A stretch of 64,000 bases of DNA from Cryptomeria japonica. Lineage: Eukaryota; Streptophyta; Pinopsida; Cupressales; Cupressaceae. The translations under genes and the position numbers were made by a program. Below, piece after piece: positions 43,995 through 54,722 of the stretch. Location: contig NC_081414.1 in NCBI RefSeq assembly GCF_030272615.1, positions 769,797,653 through 769,861,652 of the forward strand. Reading direction: 5' to 3'. The first letter of the stretch is position 1, and each line of letters begins with the position of its first letter. Below the pieces are notes generated by a model that made no database searches, had not been told where the DNA came from, and was given only the letters and a program-made list of their open reading frames with translations.

Positions 43995-45605
43995 ATCATA
44001 GGAGACAAGGATGCAGGAATTCTTACAAGAAGAAAGGTCAGAGAAAACTCTTGCATGATCTCTGAATTTGAGCCTCAAACATTCAGAGAGACACATAAAG
44101 ATGAAGACTGGATCAAGGAAATGGAAGAGGAACTTGACCAGATAGAGAAAAATGGTACATGGTCTTTGGTACCCAGACCAAAGCATAAAAATGTCATTGG
44201 CACCAAATGGGTTTTCAGAAATAAGCTGAATGAAGATGGTTCAGTGGTTAGAAAAAAAGCCAGACTGGTGTGTAAAGGATATGCCCAAGAAGAAGGAGAA
44301 GACTATGGAGAAACCTTTTCTCCAGTAGCCAGATTGGAAGGAGTTCGTATGCTTCTTGCATATGCTTCATTCAAGGGATTCAAAGTATATCAAATGGATG
44401 TAAAGTCTGCATTCCTGAAAGGAATACTAGAAGAGGAGGTGTATATAGAGCAACTAGATAGGTTTTCCCTATCAAAAGATAGTGACATGGTGTGTAGGCT
44501 ACATAAGGCCTTGTATGGACTAAAGCAGGCACCTAGAGCATGGTATGAATGCTTGCACTCCCATCTTGTGAAGATTGGATTTGAGAGAACAAGTGAGGAT
44601 AGTAATATCTACCTAAAGTCAGAAGGAGGTCAGATTCTAATTTGTGAGGTATTTGTTGATGACATAATTTTTGGAGGAGATGACAAGATGAGTCATGATT
44701 TTGTAGATGAGATGAAAAAGGAGTATGAGATGTCACTTATAGGGGAGATTAAGTTCTTCATTGGACTACAGATTCAACAAATGAAAGATGGAATCTTTAT
44801 TACTTAGTCCAAATATGTCAAAGAGGTGTTGAAGACCTTTGGCATGGAAATAAGAAAACCGGTTGGTACATCGATGGTGACCGGTTGTAAACTATCAAAG
44901 GAGGATGACTCAGGGTTGGTAAATGAGAAGGAATACCGATCAATGATTGGTAGATTGCACTATGTAGTACATAGCAGACCAAACATTGCACATGCAACGG
45001 GCATTACTGCATGGTTCCATAAAAGCCCAAGAGAATCCCACTTGGTAGCAGTCAAGCGGATTTTGAGATATCTGAAGGGAACTATTGACTATGGATTATG
45101 GTATCCATACAGTAATGATTTCAACCTGAAAGTGTTTATAGATGCTGACTGGGCTAGTAATGTGGACGACCAAAAGAGCACAACCGATGGTGCATTCTTT
45201 CTTTGTGGAAGAGTAGTCTCATGGATGAGTAAGAAGCAAAGTTGTATCTCTTAGTCTACAACAGAAGCGAAGTATGTTGCAACATTTATGAATTGCATCC
45301 AAACAATCTAGATGAAGCATGTATTAAATAGATTCAAAGTTCCTATATCTGAACCGGTAAGTATATTTTGTGACAACACAAGTGCAATTAACATCTCCAA
45401 GAATCCAGTTTTACATTCTAGAACCAAGCACTTTGAGCTTAAGTATCATTTCTTAAGGGAAAAGGTTCAGAACAAAGAAGTTGTACTGGAACATGTTTCC
45501 AATAAGGAGCAGTTAGCAGACATATTCACCAAGCCTCTACTGAAGGCTACCTTTACCTATTTGAGAGGTGAATTAGGGGTGTTACCCCTTCAAGAGGTGA
45601 ACTAA
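43995..45605 (+). pseudogene. Element J reverse transcriptase and RNase H
   Basis: Same frame. RT 44055-44807 is uninterrupted for 250 residues: [88 protein letters not shown] and the catalytic VFVDDIIFGG, with GLQIQQ intact. TAG at 44805 is followed by an open RNase H (44826-45251): FIDADWASNVDDQKSTTDGA. TAG at 45252 and at 45309 (Trp position) precede IFCDNTSAINISKNPVLHS and the natural end DIFTKPLLKATFTYLRGELG...VN, TAA at 45603. Confidence 0.92.
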
Positions 45606-45849
45606 AGGTGTGTGCACCACATCAGTTAGGACTTACATTGATGTATCTTTTTCAGGATTGGTGTGATGAAGGATGCTACTCCTTAGGGGGAGAAGCATAA
45701 GTAGAACATAGATGTATATGCCTCAACTTTGGAATTGTTGTCAAAGGGGGAGAAGATGTGAAGTGAAGAAAATATCTGCAGTGTTGGGGGAGAAGATGTG
45801 AAACAGAGAGATATCTTTGTATATTGCCATCAATGCCAAAGGAGGAGAT
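45606..45849 (+). other. Element J 3' untranslated region with polypurine tracts
   Basis: Non-coding. Purine runs TTAGGGGGAGAAG (about 45683), AAAGGGGGAGAAG (45744) and TTGGGGGAGAAG (45784) precede the tract adjacent to the LTR, AAAGGAGGAGA at 45838-45848. Confidence 0.75.
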
Positions 45850-47399
45850 TGTTGGCATATGTGTAGAGTATGATGACATGATGATATTGTATGTTGTCAT
45901 TGATGTCAATATGCTGAAGAGTGAACCAGTATATTGAAGTAAGCAACTTTCAAGAGAACAGGTATGATGCTGTGAACCGGTATATGTGATGCAAGAGAAC
46001 CGGTATATATGATGTTGTGAACCGGTATATGTGAAAAAGTGAAGCGGTATGTCTGTCCAAGTGAACCGGTATGTTGGAATGTGAACTGGTATATGGAATG
46101 TTTTGTATCAAGGTTTCATATGGTATGACTATCAGTTGGTAGTCTTAACTTCAGGGTTTCCGGTTGAAGTATTCCAAGCCTGTGTGATTCAACCGATGAC
46201 ATCGTGTGATGAGTTAGCATTGTAATGAAGAATAGATTGTGTTGCCACGTCAGCCTTGTGCATGTGAAGGATCTTGCATGAAGGAGATTGATCCTATCTA
46301 CCTTGGGAATGTGCGAAGTCTCTGTAAACGATGGAGAATGTGTGATGGGTTATCAGCCTCCAAGAAGCGGTGAAGAACGAACGATGGAGAATGTCTTGAG
46401 ATCTATTCAAGACTGTTGTAATCAATGCAATATGTTCAATGATTAGGATTGAATTGACTGAATTTCTTAACCTAAATTTTTAGGGTTTAGGGTTTATGCT
46501 ACCGACCTATCTTTCCTATAAGGTCGATGTTGTATTTCATGTTGAGGTTGTTGGCAAATGTTGTGTGTGTATCTAAGTGTAGAGATACATGATTCTTGCC
46601 AGACCAGATAAGAGAATAGATACCTGCAGAGTGTGATTGCAGAAGGAAGGAACTAAAGCGGACCTGCATTGGCATTGAAGTGCTGTTACCAGATCATTGT
46701 AATACCCGTTGACCTCTAACCACTTCAACAGTTGGAAAATCCCTTAACAGGGTAGCTTTAACCGACTTGCTATAAATCGTTTAACAGGGTGACTCAAAAT
46801 CATTGAGTTCTTAAAATCCTCTAACAAGGTAACCTTTAAGAGGGTTTAACCCTTAACTGGGTATTTTAGCCATCCCTTAACCGGGTGATCCCTAGCAAGA
46901 TCGGTTCCTAACAGAACCTATTGTAAAGTCTTTAATTGGACTAGGCTCCTAATAGAGTGGACTTCAAAAGGGTTCAAAGAATAGCTTGTTGGTATTCATC
47001 CCCACCATGGTTTTTCCCAGTTGGGTTTCCACGTGAAAAATATGTGTGTTATTTGTGATGCTTTTCATGTGATGCTTTTTTATTCTCTATCAAGCGGTAA
47101 AGCATGTTGAACCAGTAAGTCTTTACATTTCTGTTGATGTATTATTAGTATATGCATATGGGCGTTCAATGAAAATAATATGTTAGATTGTGTGGAAAGC
47201 TAAGAGTTACTGATTTATGTCAGTCACATTCTTACTGTGTTTAATCGGTAGTAATTTGGTTTGGACTGGTGATATTGCTTGCCAATCAAGTGCAGTGTTC
47301 TTAGTCAAACTGGTTCAAGGAAAAGTGTTTTTGTTAGTACTGATTCACCCCCCCCTCTCAGTATCGGTTTGGTACTAATTGTTCATCATTGATTCATTA
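45850..47399 (+). repeat. Element J 3' LTR
   Basis: 1550 bp, TGTTGGCATATGTG to GTTCATCATTGATTCATTA. It has seven GTGAACCGGTATATG-like motifs at about 45922-46100, one more than the 5' LTR. The telomere-like motif is at about 46480-46497. Confidence 0.92.
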
Positions 47400-48600
47400 G
47401 CTCCCACCTTCTCTGAACCTATATGCAATCCCCTTTAAACATATAACAAACTCCAAATAAACTAGTTTTGTTTTTATGAAATTGCACTTATTAACATTGA
47501 TCAATAACTTCTCTTCCCTTATCTGTTGGAATACTTGTTCGATGTGTCAAATATGTTTTTCTCTTGTCCTCCTAAAAATCAGAATGTTATCTAGATAAAC
47601 ATTGAGCAACTTACCTAGGAACTCCTTCAACGCTTTGTTCACCAGTCACATGACTGTATTTGGTGCATTAGTGAGTCCAAAAGGCATGACCACCCACTCA
47701 TATAACCCTTCATTGGTTTTAAATGCAGTGTTCCATTCATCACTCTCCTCAATTTTGATCTAATGGTATACTCTCTTGAGGTCAATCTTGATGAACTTCT
47801 TTGCGCCACTTAAATATTCTATTATCTCATGCATCATTGAAAAAGAAAATTAGTAGTTAATTGTGATCTTTTTAGTGGCTCTCATGTTGGTACACATCCT
47901 TCATTCTCCATCCTTCTTTGATGCTAAGACAATAGGTATCACACATGCGCTGAAGCTCTCTTAGATCAACCCTTCATCCTACAATTCATGCACTTGTCTA
48001 CTTAGCTCTACATTCTATGCTGGTGTCATCTGGTGCACTGCTTTGTTAGGAAAACTTGCCTCTAGTATAAAGTCTATGTGATGCCTAATACTCTAGACTA
48101 GTGGAAATTATTAGAAAACTGTTTTTGACCCAATTTCTTGGTATTCTTTGAGCAATTCTACAATCTCCTCGTATGATATTTCCAATCCTTTTGTGCTAGT
48201 TCTTTTGGCATATTTTTTATTTAATATTCATAAATGAGTTCAAATTAGGTGTTCTCATGCTTCAATCCATCTAGGAACTTCCTCCCATCTACCAAACAAA
48301 TCCAAGCACACTACTGTGCACTACTCTCTTATGTTCTTCTTCCAAGAGAATCAGGGTGTGTTTCTTCACATTCATAGTTATAGTTTATGTACTCTCCCTC
48401 CCATCATGTATGGATATTCTATCATACTACTAGGGTTTCCCGAACAAAAAATGATAGACATCCATTGACCCAATATCACACAAAAATTCATATTTATTTG
48501 AACCAATGTGAAAATTGACATGACATTGCTCAATTACCAAAATCTTGTGATCATATTGAATTCAAGTAATCTAGTATAGGTTTAGGTGTTTAATATTCAT
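47400..48600 (-). pseudogene. Element K: Ty3/gypsy protease end and reverse transcriptase, right part
   Basis: Minus strand, from high to low coordinates: EQCHVNFHIGSNKYEF, CDIGSMDVYHFLFGKP, YDRISIHDGRE (protease C-terminus and linker), then [58 protein letters not shown] and LLNVYLDNILIF. The last is the catalytic YxDD box, here Y-L-D-N. The alignment to plant gypsy RT is continuous apart from stops and frameshifts. J inserted just after the RT palm. Upstream gag is not recognisable beyond about 48600. Confidence 0.82.
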
Positions 48601-49100
48601 TGGGTTAAACTTTATATATGGAGAACTCCATAGGAGAAGAACCATAGTGAGAAGAGTTGCTTGGAGATACTAACCAAATCTATCCTCAAAAAATATGGAC
48701 AAGTTTACAACTTTGTTTTAAGGCTAAAAACCAAGGAAGTTATAACTCCTTACAAATAGTTTTATGGCTATAGCCAAAGGAATTTTAATACTACCTAAAT
48801 ATTAGAAACTTACAAAGGAGTAATCAACCTTAGAATATCATGAATAGCTGATGAGTTATCCATCACAACACTTCTACACCTTTAGCTACCTTCGGCTCAC
48901 TAGCTCTAGAAAACTTTTGGACTTGTATAAATGTAGATACCTTCAGATCACTACTTTTGTTATACATAAAACATTTTTAACACACTTGACAACTACCACA
49001 ACACCACACCCTTCACTCACACACCACACTTGAAAATAATTTGATCTCTCATTTATACACTCCCTAAGTATCAATAACCTTCTCCAAGTTAGCCAAGTAT
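48600..49100 (-). repeat. Possible decayed LTR remnant
   Basis: The stretch ATGGAGAACTCCATAGGAGAAGAACCATAGTGAG at about 48615-48650 resembles, in order and spacing, the GGAAAACCC...GGGAAAAACCATGGTGGG block found in every LTR of this window (minus orientation). No LTR ends, PBS or TSD could be fixed. No gene is seen here. Confidence 0.3.
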
Positions 49101-50860
49101 GATGAAACATGCACTATCTAAGAGGTTGGCCTCAACAACATCACTGAAGAAAGGAGACCAACAAAAGTCCAATAGAAAAGATAAAAAGTAATTAATTCAA
49201 TCTTAGAACATACCTCCATGCTTGCAAAAATATCACAATAGTGGTGCACATACTCCAAGTCAATCAGGATGAAATGTGTAAGCATAGAACATGCATCCCC
49301 CATGGAGGTTGGCCCCAAACACTTATGATGATAAAGACAAGAGATAGAATGAACCCAAATCACCTTAGCACAACTCTCCATGTTGGCACAAACCACAATG
49401 TATTATCACAAGTATCCTAGGTTGGCAAAACACCCACTTATCCTTCCAACACATCTAATCCAGTTAACCAAATAGTTCCAGAATGATCAGGAACACCAAT
49501 GCAGAGCACAGTACATCATATGTCTTTTAATATAACTTGTGTACCATTATTTCATACATTCAATTGAGTTGGAACAAGGAAGTAGATATAGTACACTTCA
49601 TTCTCGACAAGTCAAAAACCAAAGTTTTGAGATAGAACATTAATAATCATACTTGTGGTATACATCAACACTTGAAACTTGAACTGAGACATTGCAAAAA
49701 CAGCATAAGAATGCCCATTGCACAAATAACATAAGCATGTCTACCCAATCGTAGGAGGAAATACATAAATGTAGATAAATTTAGAGCATTTCTTGAACAG
49801 GTTTGACATACAACCAAGCTGTCTACATACTACAATTGCCAAAATCGTTTGCGGAAACTCTAATGTCCTGAAGAGAGAAAGATACATTGTTCATAACACA
49901 TACAAGCTAATTTTTGAATTGCAAGTCCATGTCTTTAATCATAGAGAAATGTGGAATGTTCTCCTAGATAGTCAACAATATAGCTTCATGGATTCTTATT
50001 TTTTTTACAATATGTAGAGATCAAAACATCTTTGTAAAATTAATTCATTATATAGTAACAACAAGAGAGATCAACAACAATTTATATAACATGCCCAACA
50101 TCATATCAAATTCAACATAATTCTATTCCTCATCTTAATATGTCTAATTCTCATCTTGATACTTCTAATCCTCATCTAATAATCCTAATCCTCATCAAGT
50201 AATATGCTATTATGATTCCCACTCTCGCTGATAAAAAATATACACAATACCACCTTAGTTGGTCTCAATCAGGGTATCACGAAATCAAGGTATGACATCC
50301 AACCGTGAACTTTAGTATCATTACTGCACATCATCAACATACAAGTGCCAAAATCAAAGATATCACACTGGACACTGAGGGTTGACATTAATGAAAACAT
50401 AGAATGCTGACACCATATCTGCAATAGTGCTATCATTTGGATGGTTAAGTAATAGGTTGTGGTTTATTTGTCCATTGTAGAAGACAATAGCATGACAATT
50501 ACTCATTCTTGTATTGAATTCATCTAGCTTTAGCATTTATGTTCATATTTGGGGTTGAGTCCAAGAATTGTTATAACTCTGTGATAGTTAGAGTCATATA
50601 TTTGGAAAAGAACACAATTTTAATACAAAGATAAAAACAAATTGACTTTTAATAATATTTTATTCATTAAAAAATATAGGATGGGAGGGTGATTATACTT
50701 AAATTTGAAATAATTTTGTACAGTATTGTAGATATGCTACTAAAATTGACGATTATAGAAAATTTTAGGTGATGCTATGAGTTTATGGACCTCTCAAACC
50801 CTAGCAATTAATTCAAAAGTGTTGGTACAACAATTGTTTTTACATGATGTTTTACAAGTG
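49101..50860. other. Intergenic stretch, nothing recognised
   Basis: AT-rich, stop-filled in all frames apart from short spurious open stretches. I found no transposon protein motif, RNA gene or obvious terminal repeat. Confidence 0.5.
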
Positions 50861-50864
50861 AAAA

Positions 50865-51032
50865 AATACTTTATTTTAGGATTTGATTGTGCTAATTTAT
50901 TAGTATTAATATGTTGGATCACTTTTAATGATCCATAATTAGAATGTTAGAGAGCTTAAGAAAATAAAAAAGTGTGATCCAAAATATCAATGCTGATAAA
51001 TTCACACAATTGAATTTAAAAATAATAACCAC
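50865..51032. repeat. Imperfect inverted repeat (foldback element, MITE candidate)
   Basis: The left arm (about 50868-50925, containing ATTGTGCTAATTTATTAGTA and ATGTTGGATCACTTTT) is the imperfect reverse complement of the right arm (about 50969-51028, AAGTGTGATCCAAAATATCA then GATAAATTCACACAATT). About 40 nt lie between them. A transcript would form a hairpin of about 55-60 bp with mismatches. I could not fix terminal duplications. Confidence 0.55.
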
Positions 51033-51359
51033 AACCTCATGAATTATAAAAATATAATAAAATTCAGTAGAAAAACGTTATGAAATATATATCAATATTT
51101 TTTTTGAATAAAGGATTTAGAGCATCGATTAAAAGAGAAATTCAATAGCAGCTTAGAAGTCAAAAGGCCCTGAAACCATCCAGTCATGATAAGACTTGAC
51201 TGTTTGCGAGCTAAAGATCCAAAAATTCATATTATTACACAAAAAAATATTGAGAAAACAATACAAAGCCCTAAAAAAAATGGAAAGGAAGCAATTCAAT
51301 TACTATGTTGGTTATTGTGAGCCAGAGAAGAAGGGAGCACTAGAGAAGAAACAAGAGCA

Positions 51360-51845
51360 GTAGCATATTTGGAACCCCATCACACCGGCATCAAAGTATT
51401 CAAACTAGAAACTCACAGCTGCAACAACATTGTTATTGTCATTTTGTTGAATATTTTCTCCTTCTGCAGGAACATGCACAAAGAATACATTATCTATATA
51501 TATTGTAGTGTTGAAGACCAATTTGTAGTTGTGCACCACACCTTGAGACATAGTAGTATGAACACAATACAAGCTTGGAGACAAATTGAGCATGATAGGA
51601 GAACACGGGCTCCTCGAGGATAGATTCCATTTGAAGGTTCATAAAGCTTCAGGGTGTAGGTTATTTTTTCATCAGAGTGAAATTCATCCCAAATATATTT
51701 GTTACAGAGATATCTATCCAAGCATTTACTGTTGATAATATCCATGGAATTTAAGAGAAATGGAACTACTTGGTCTAGCACAGTATAGAGACGGGTGTGA
51801 TCAAGAAGGTCGTCTACATTTATCAGATGATTGATAACGTTTTTC
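51360..51845 (-). pseudogene. Unidentified degraded coding fragment
   Basis: On the minus strand 51494-51845 reads open, including LINVDDLLDHTRLYTVLDQV, NSMDIINSKCLDRYLCNKYI and ITYTLKLYEPSNGIYPRGAR. A single frame shift at about 51595 carries on into VHNYKLVFNTTIYIDNVFFV and HVPAEGENIQQNDNNNVVAA (to 51405). The composition is protein-like and unlike any retroelement protein here, so a decayed host gene or exon is plausible. I do not recognise the family. Confidence 0.35.
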
Positions 51846-52440
51846 CTAATCTAAGATATGTGAAGAATGTAGTTTTCAAAATTTGAGAAAAAAAAAACCT
51901 CAGTTTCTAAGATATATAATTTTCTTAAAAAATATTGTTCTGGATTGTTGGTATCATTCGTATGGATTCCTATTACATATATCTTTTCAAAATATACCAT
52001 TTAAAAAAGGGCTGCAACATTCTTCAAGATAAAAAATTGGGCCAGTGGAAATGTTAAAAATATATTAAATATGAAAAAGAGATGTAAGAGTGAGTTACAT
52101 TTGTTCATCAAATTATGATGCATGCTACAACAAATCATAAGGTATATTTGAATAATTGAAAGGAATATTCTGTTTTAGTTTTTGAATGTCTAAATTGGTG
52201 ACTGACTTATGGTGTGGTTCTGGTAAGTGAAATGAGTATTTTGCTTTAGTTTTTCAATTCATCTTGGGTTTCACGAATTAGTTTTCCAATGAAGTATTTG
52301 GTAACTACTTTTGTGGGTATTTTTAGCTCATGGTTTTGTAGTGTTTGGTACACCTCAAATTTATAGTATTCTTGAGATGGAAGTATGGATACTGAGTTTG
52401 TATGTAGTGTTATACTATCAAATATTCAATTTTTGATTAA
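51846..52440. other. Intergenic stretch, nothing recognised
   Basis: AT-rich, no open frame or motif of note. Confidence 0.5.
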
Positions 52441-52452
52441 GATAAATGGGTT

Positions 52453-52677
52453 TTACAGGGACTCGAAACCCAAATCCAACAAAAAGATAACCAGTAGCAA
52501 ACCAGAGTCTAAACAACTGCCAAACAACAACAGAAACAGTGGATGCACCCCACAGTACCAATAAAAAAGAGATGAAACCAAAGCAAAAATAAAAGCCAGA
52601 AACAAATAACTAAGAGCTTTCATGAGCTCAATATTCTTCTGAATCATATTATTGTAAATCTCTTCGTGCTCGTCCAT
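52453..52677 (-). CDS. Small hypothetical membrane-type reading frame, doubtful
   Basis: ATG at 52677, 74 residues: a charged N-terminus (MDEHEEIYNNMIQKNIELMK) then two hydrophobic stretches (LSYLFLAFIFALVSSLFYWY and PLFLLLFGSC...LLLVIFLLDLG) compatible with two membrane helices. An in-frame stop lies shortly upstream and no promoter or homologue is evident. It may be chance or the tail of a decayed retroelement, since the stop falls in a GGTTTCGAGTCCCTGTAAAA segment resembling one near 55000. Confidence 0.25.
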   Translation of the reverse strand: MDEHEEIYNNMIQKNIELMKALSYLFLAFIFALVSSLFYWYCGVHPLFLLLFGSCLDSGLLLVIFLLDLGFESL

Positions 52678-52679
52678 AA

Positions 52680-54684
52680 TAAGTCTCGAGCTGCCTCTTT
52701 CCTATTTTTTGCTTCTAGTCCTGGTAGAGGGCCTTGTAGAAGTCTACATTTTCTGGTACTTCTTGTTCAAATTGGCAATTGAAGATGGATCAGAACTGAC
52801 AGGCTAGGCTTTCTGTATGGCGATTTTTTAGTTAACCCTTTTAAGGCCTTTTGCATTGTTGAGCATTGCCTCTTTGGTAATCTCCACCAATCCCCCGAGT
52901 TTGCCCTTTAATCCCTCTATACCATTTTCTAGGCGAGCAATCAAATATCTGGTTGGTGATACTTCCATAAAATATTTCAAGCTTAAAGTATATTTTAATT
53001 TTGTTTAGATTACTAAAAATGTATTGAAATATTTTTGAGTTAGGTTTTTTTCCCAAAATGTTTTTCTCAATGTACACTTATGATGTTGTATGATCTTTTT
53101 TTATGTTTTATATGTGTTTACTCTTTTTGCAAATGAAAAGACATAAATTTACACAATTCTCTTCTCTGAGGTTGGTTTGGGCAACATTTCCACACACCTT
53201 GCTTCCTTTTAAAATTATTTCCCTTCATTTAAAGTTGAAGGGAAGAAAGTAGAAGAATCTATATAGATACCAAAAAGAGAGACATGTTAGAGTGTTATGT
53301 TGGAACTTACTACAATATATGTGGAAAGAGGCATTGGCATAATATATCTTATGATGAAATACTGTGAGGGTGATGAAAATGAGGATAATGAGGCCATTGT
53401 TGATATTATATGAATAAAATATAGGAAACAAGACACTCTCCTATTTTTCTTAATTATTCTTGCATGTTATAATATATTTTGGATATTTTTCATTTTTGGC
53501 CTCAAACTAATTTTTTCTTAGTGTTCAACCTATGAGTTCTAGGTTCAAGTCACTTATTGTCTTTTCTAATGTGCAAGCATCTATAGATTTTCAGAATATG
53601 ATAAACACACTCTTATCATAATATCATGGTAGATTTCCACCATAGTTTGAGGTTAAGGGTTTTTTATATTTAGATCTATTTCATAATTTTATATCAGTAT
53701 CTTTTTTTGTGTTGTATTATATGTGATTTAAATGAAGAGTATTATTTTTCACCTTGGGAATACAATGGTAGGTGTATTATAATTTTCTTTCATGAAAGTT
53801 CTCTTGTCCTTTTTGAATTGTTGTAGTTACACATTTTCAAAAATTTGGTATTAGTTTTGGTTGAAAACTATAAGGCAAAAAGGTACCTTGCATTCTAAAG
53901 GGCATAATTTGTTTTGCAAACTTTGGATTAATAAAATTTTCCTAGAAACTAAACTCAAAACTATTGTTGATGAGTGATCAATAAGAATGTATAGAGAATG
54001 GTTATAGAATAATAGTTACCAAAACTCATTGTTATATATTATTTGAAAGTGTAATCATTTATGGTATCCTAAGTACTATGTCAAGTAACAACACCTAAAG
54101 GTTCTATGAAATAATTGATATTATTAAATGTTTATAGACCTATTGGCCTAACACTACATTTTTTTTTTGTGAAGCCATTATGTGTAGTCCTTTATTACTA
54201 AGGCTATAAATATTTGTGTATATTGGTCATCAAATGGCTCCTTTAGGTGTCATTATTAGATCTCATTTAATATGATAATTTCATGAAGTGAATGTTTATC
54301 ATCGTGTTCTACTTGACTTGTTTAAAGAAATTTTTCTTTGTCTATTTCTTAATAATATTCCTAAAGCCACAAAAGTAACAATTGCAAGATAGTTGTTATT
54401 TAGAGTTTGAATGTTCTGGATATTAGAAACAATTTTTTAAATGAGGATTTTTTCAAATTATATAAGTAATTTAAAGATATTATTAAGGTGTATTTGATTT
54501 GATAGAGAAGACATTAATTTAAAATAATTTAGGGAGTGGATTTTGTATGATTTTCAATTAGGAAGAAGAAAATGAAAGTCAAATAAGTAAGAAAGAAAAT
54601 ACACCCATCTAGAACTAATCAATTATCGTTATCTAAATGGGATAGCCAATTCTATTATGACATCTATCCATTGACATAGAGATC

Positions 54685-54686
<2 letters not shown>
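52680..54686. other. Intergenic stretch, nothing recognised
   Basis: AT-rich, with short spurious open stretches only. A T-run lies at about 54161-54170. No terminal repeats or protein motifs seen. Confidence 0.5.
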
Positions 54687-54715
<29 letters not shown>

Positions 54716-54722
54716 TGTATGT
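54687..54722 (+). repeat. (ATGT)9 microsatellite
   Basis: Nine perfect tandem ATGT units. Confidence 0.97.

Larger units (their letters stand above)
39914..47399 (+). mobile_element. Element J: Ty1/copia retrotransposon, near-complete
   Basis: 7486 bp with LTRs of 1529 bp (39914-41442) and 1550 bp (45850-47399). The PBS TGGTATTAGAGCC is at 41445 and the polypurine tract at 45838-45848. The TSD GCTCC (39909-39913, 47400-47404) is perfect, inside the RT of K. One gag-pol frame (41514-45605) is in phase throughout but holds 11 internal stops, eight of them TAG. It has the longest LTRs in the window and a distinct repeat-rich U3. Confidence 0.93.

Noticed and set aside
41514-45605. UAG reassigned to glutamine, which would make J gag-pol nearly intact
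   Set aside because: The host is clearly a plant nuclear genome, the ascorbate oxidase gene and other elements show no such code, and two TAA, one TGA and a Trp-to-TAG change also occur. Decay at CAG sites explains it better.
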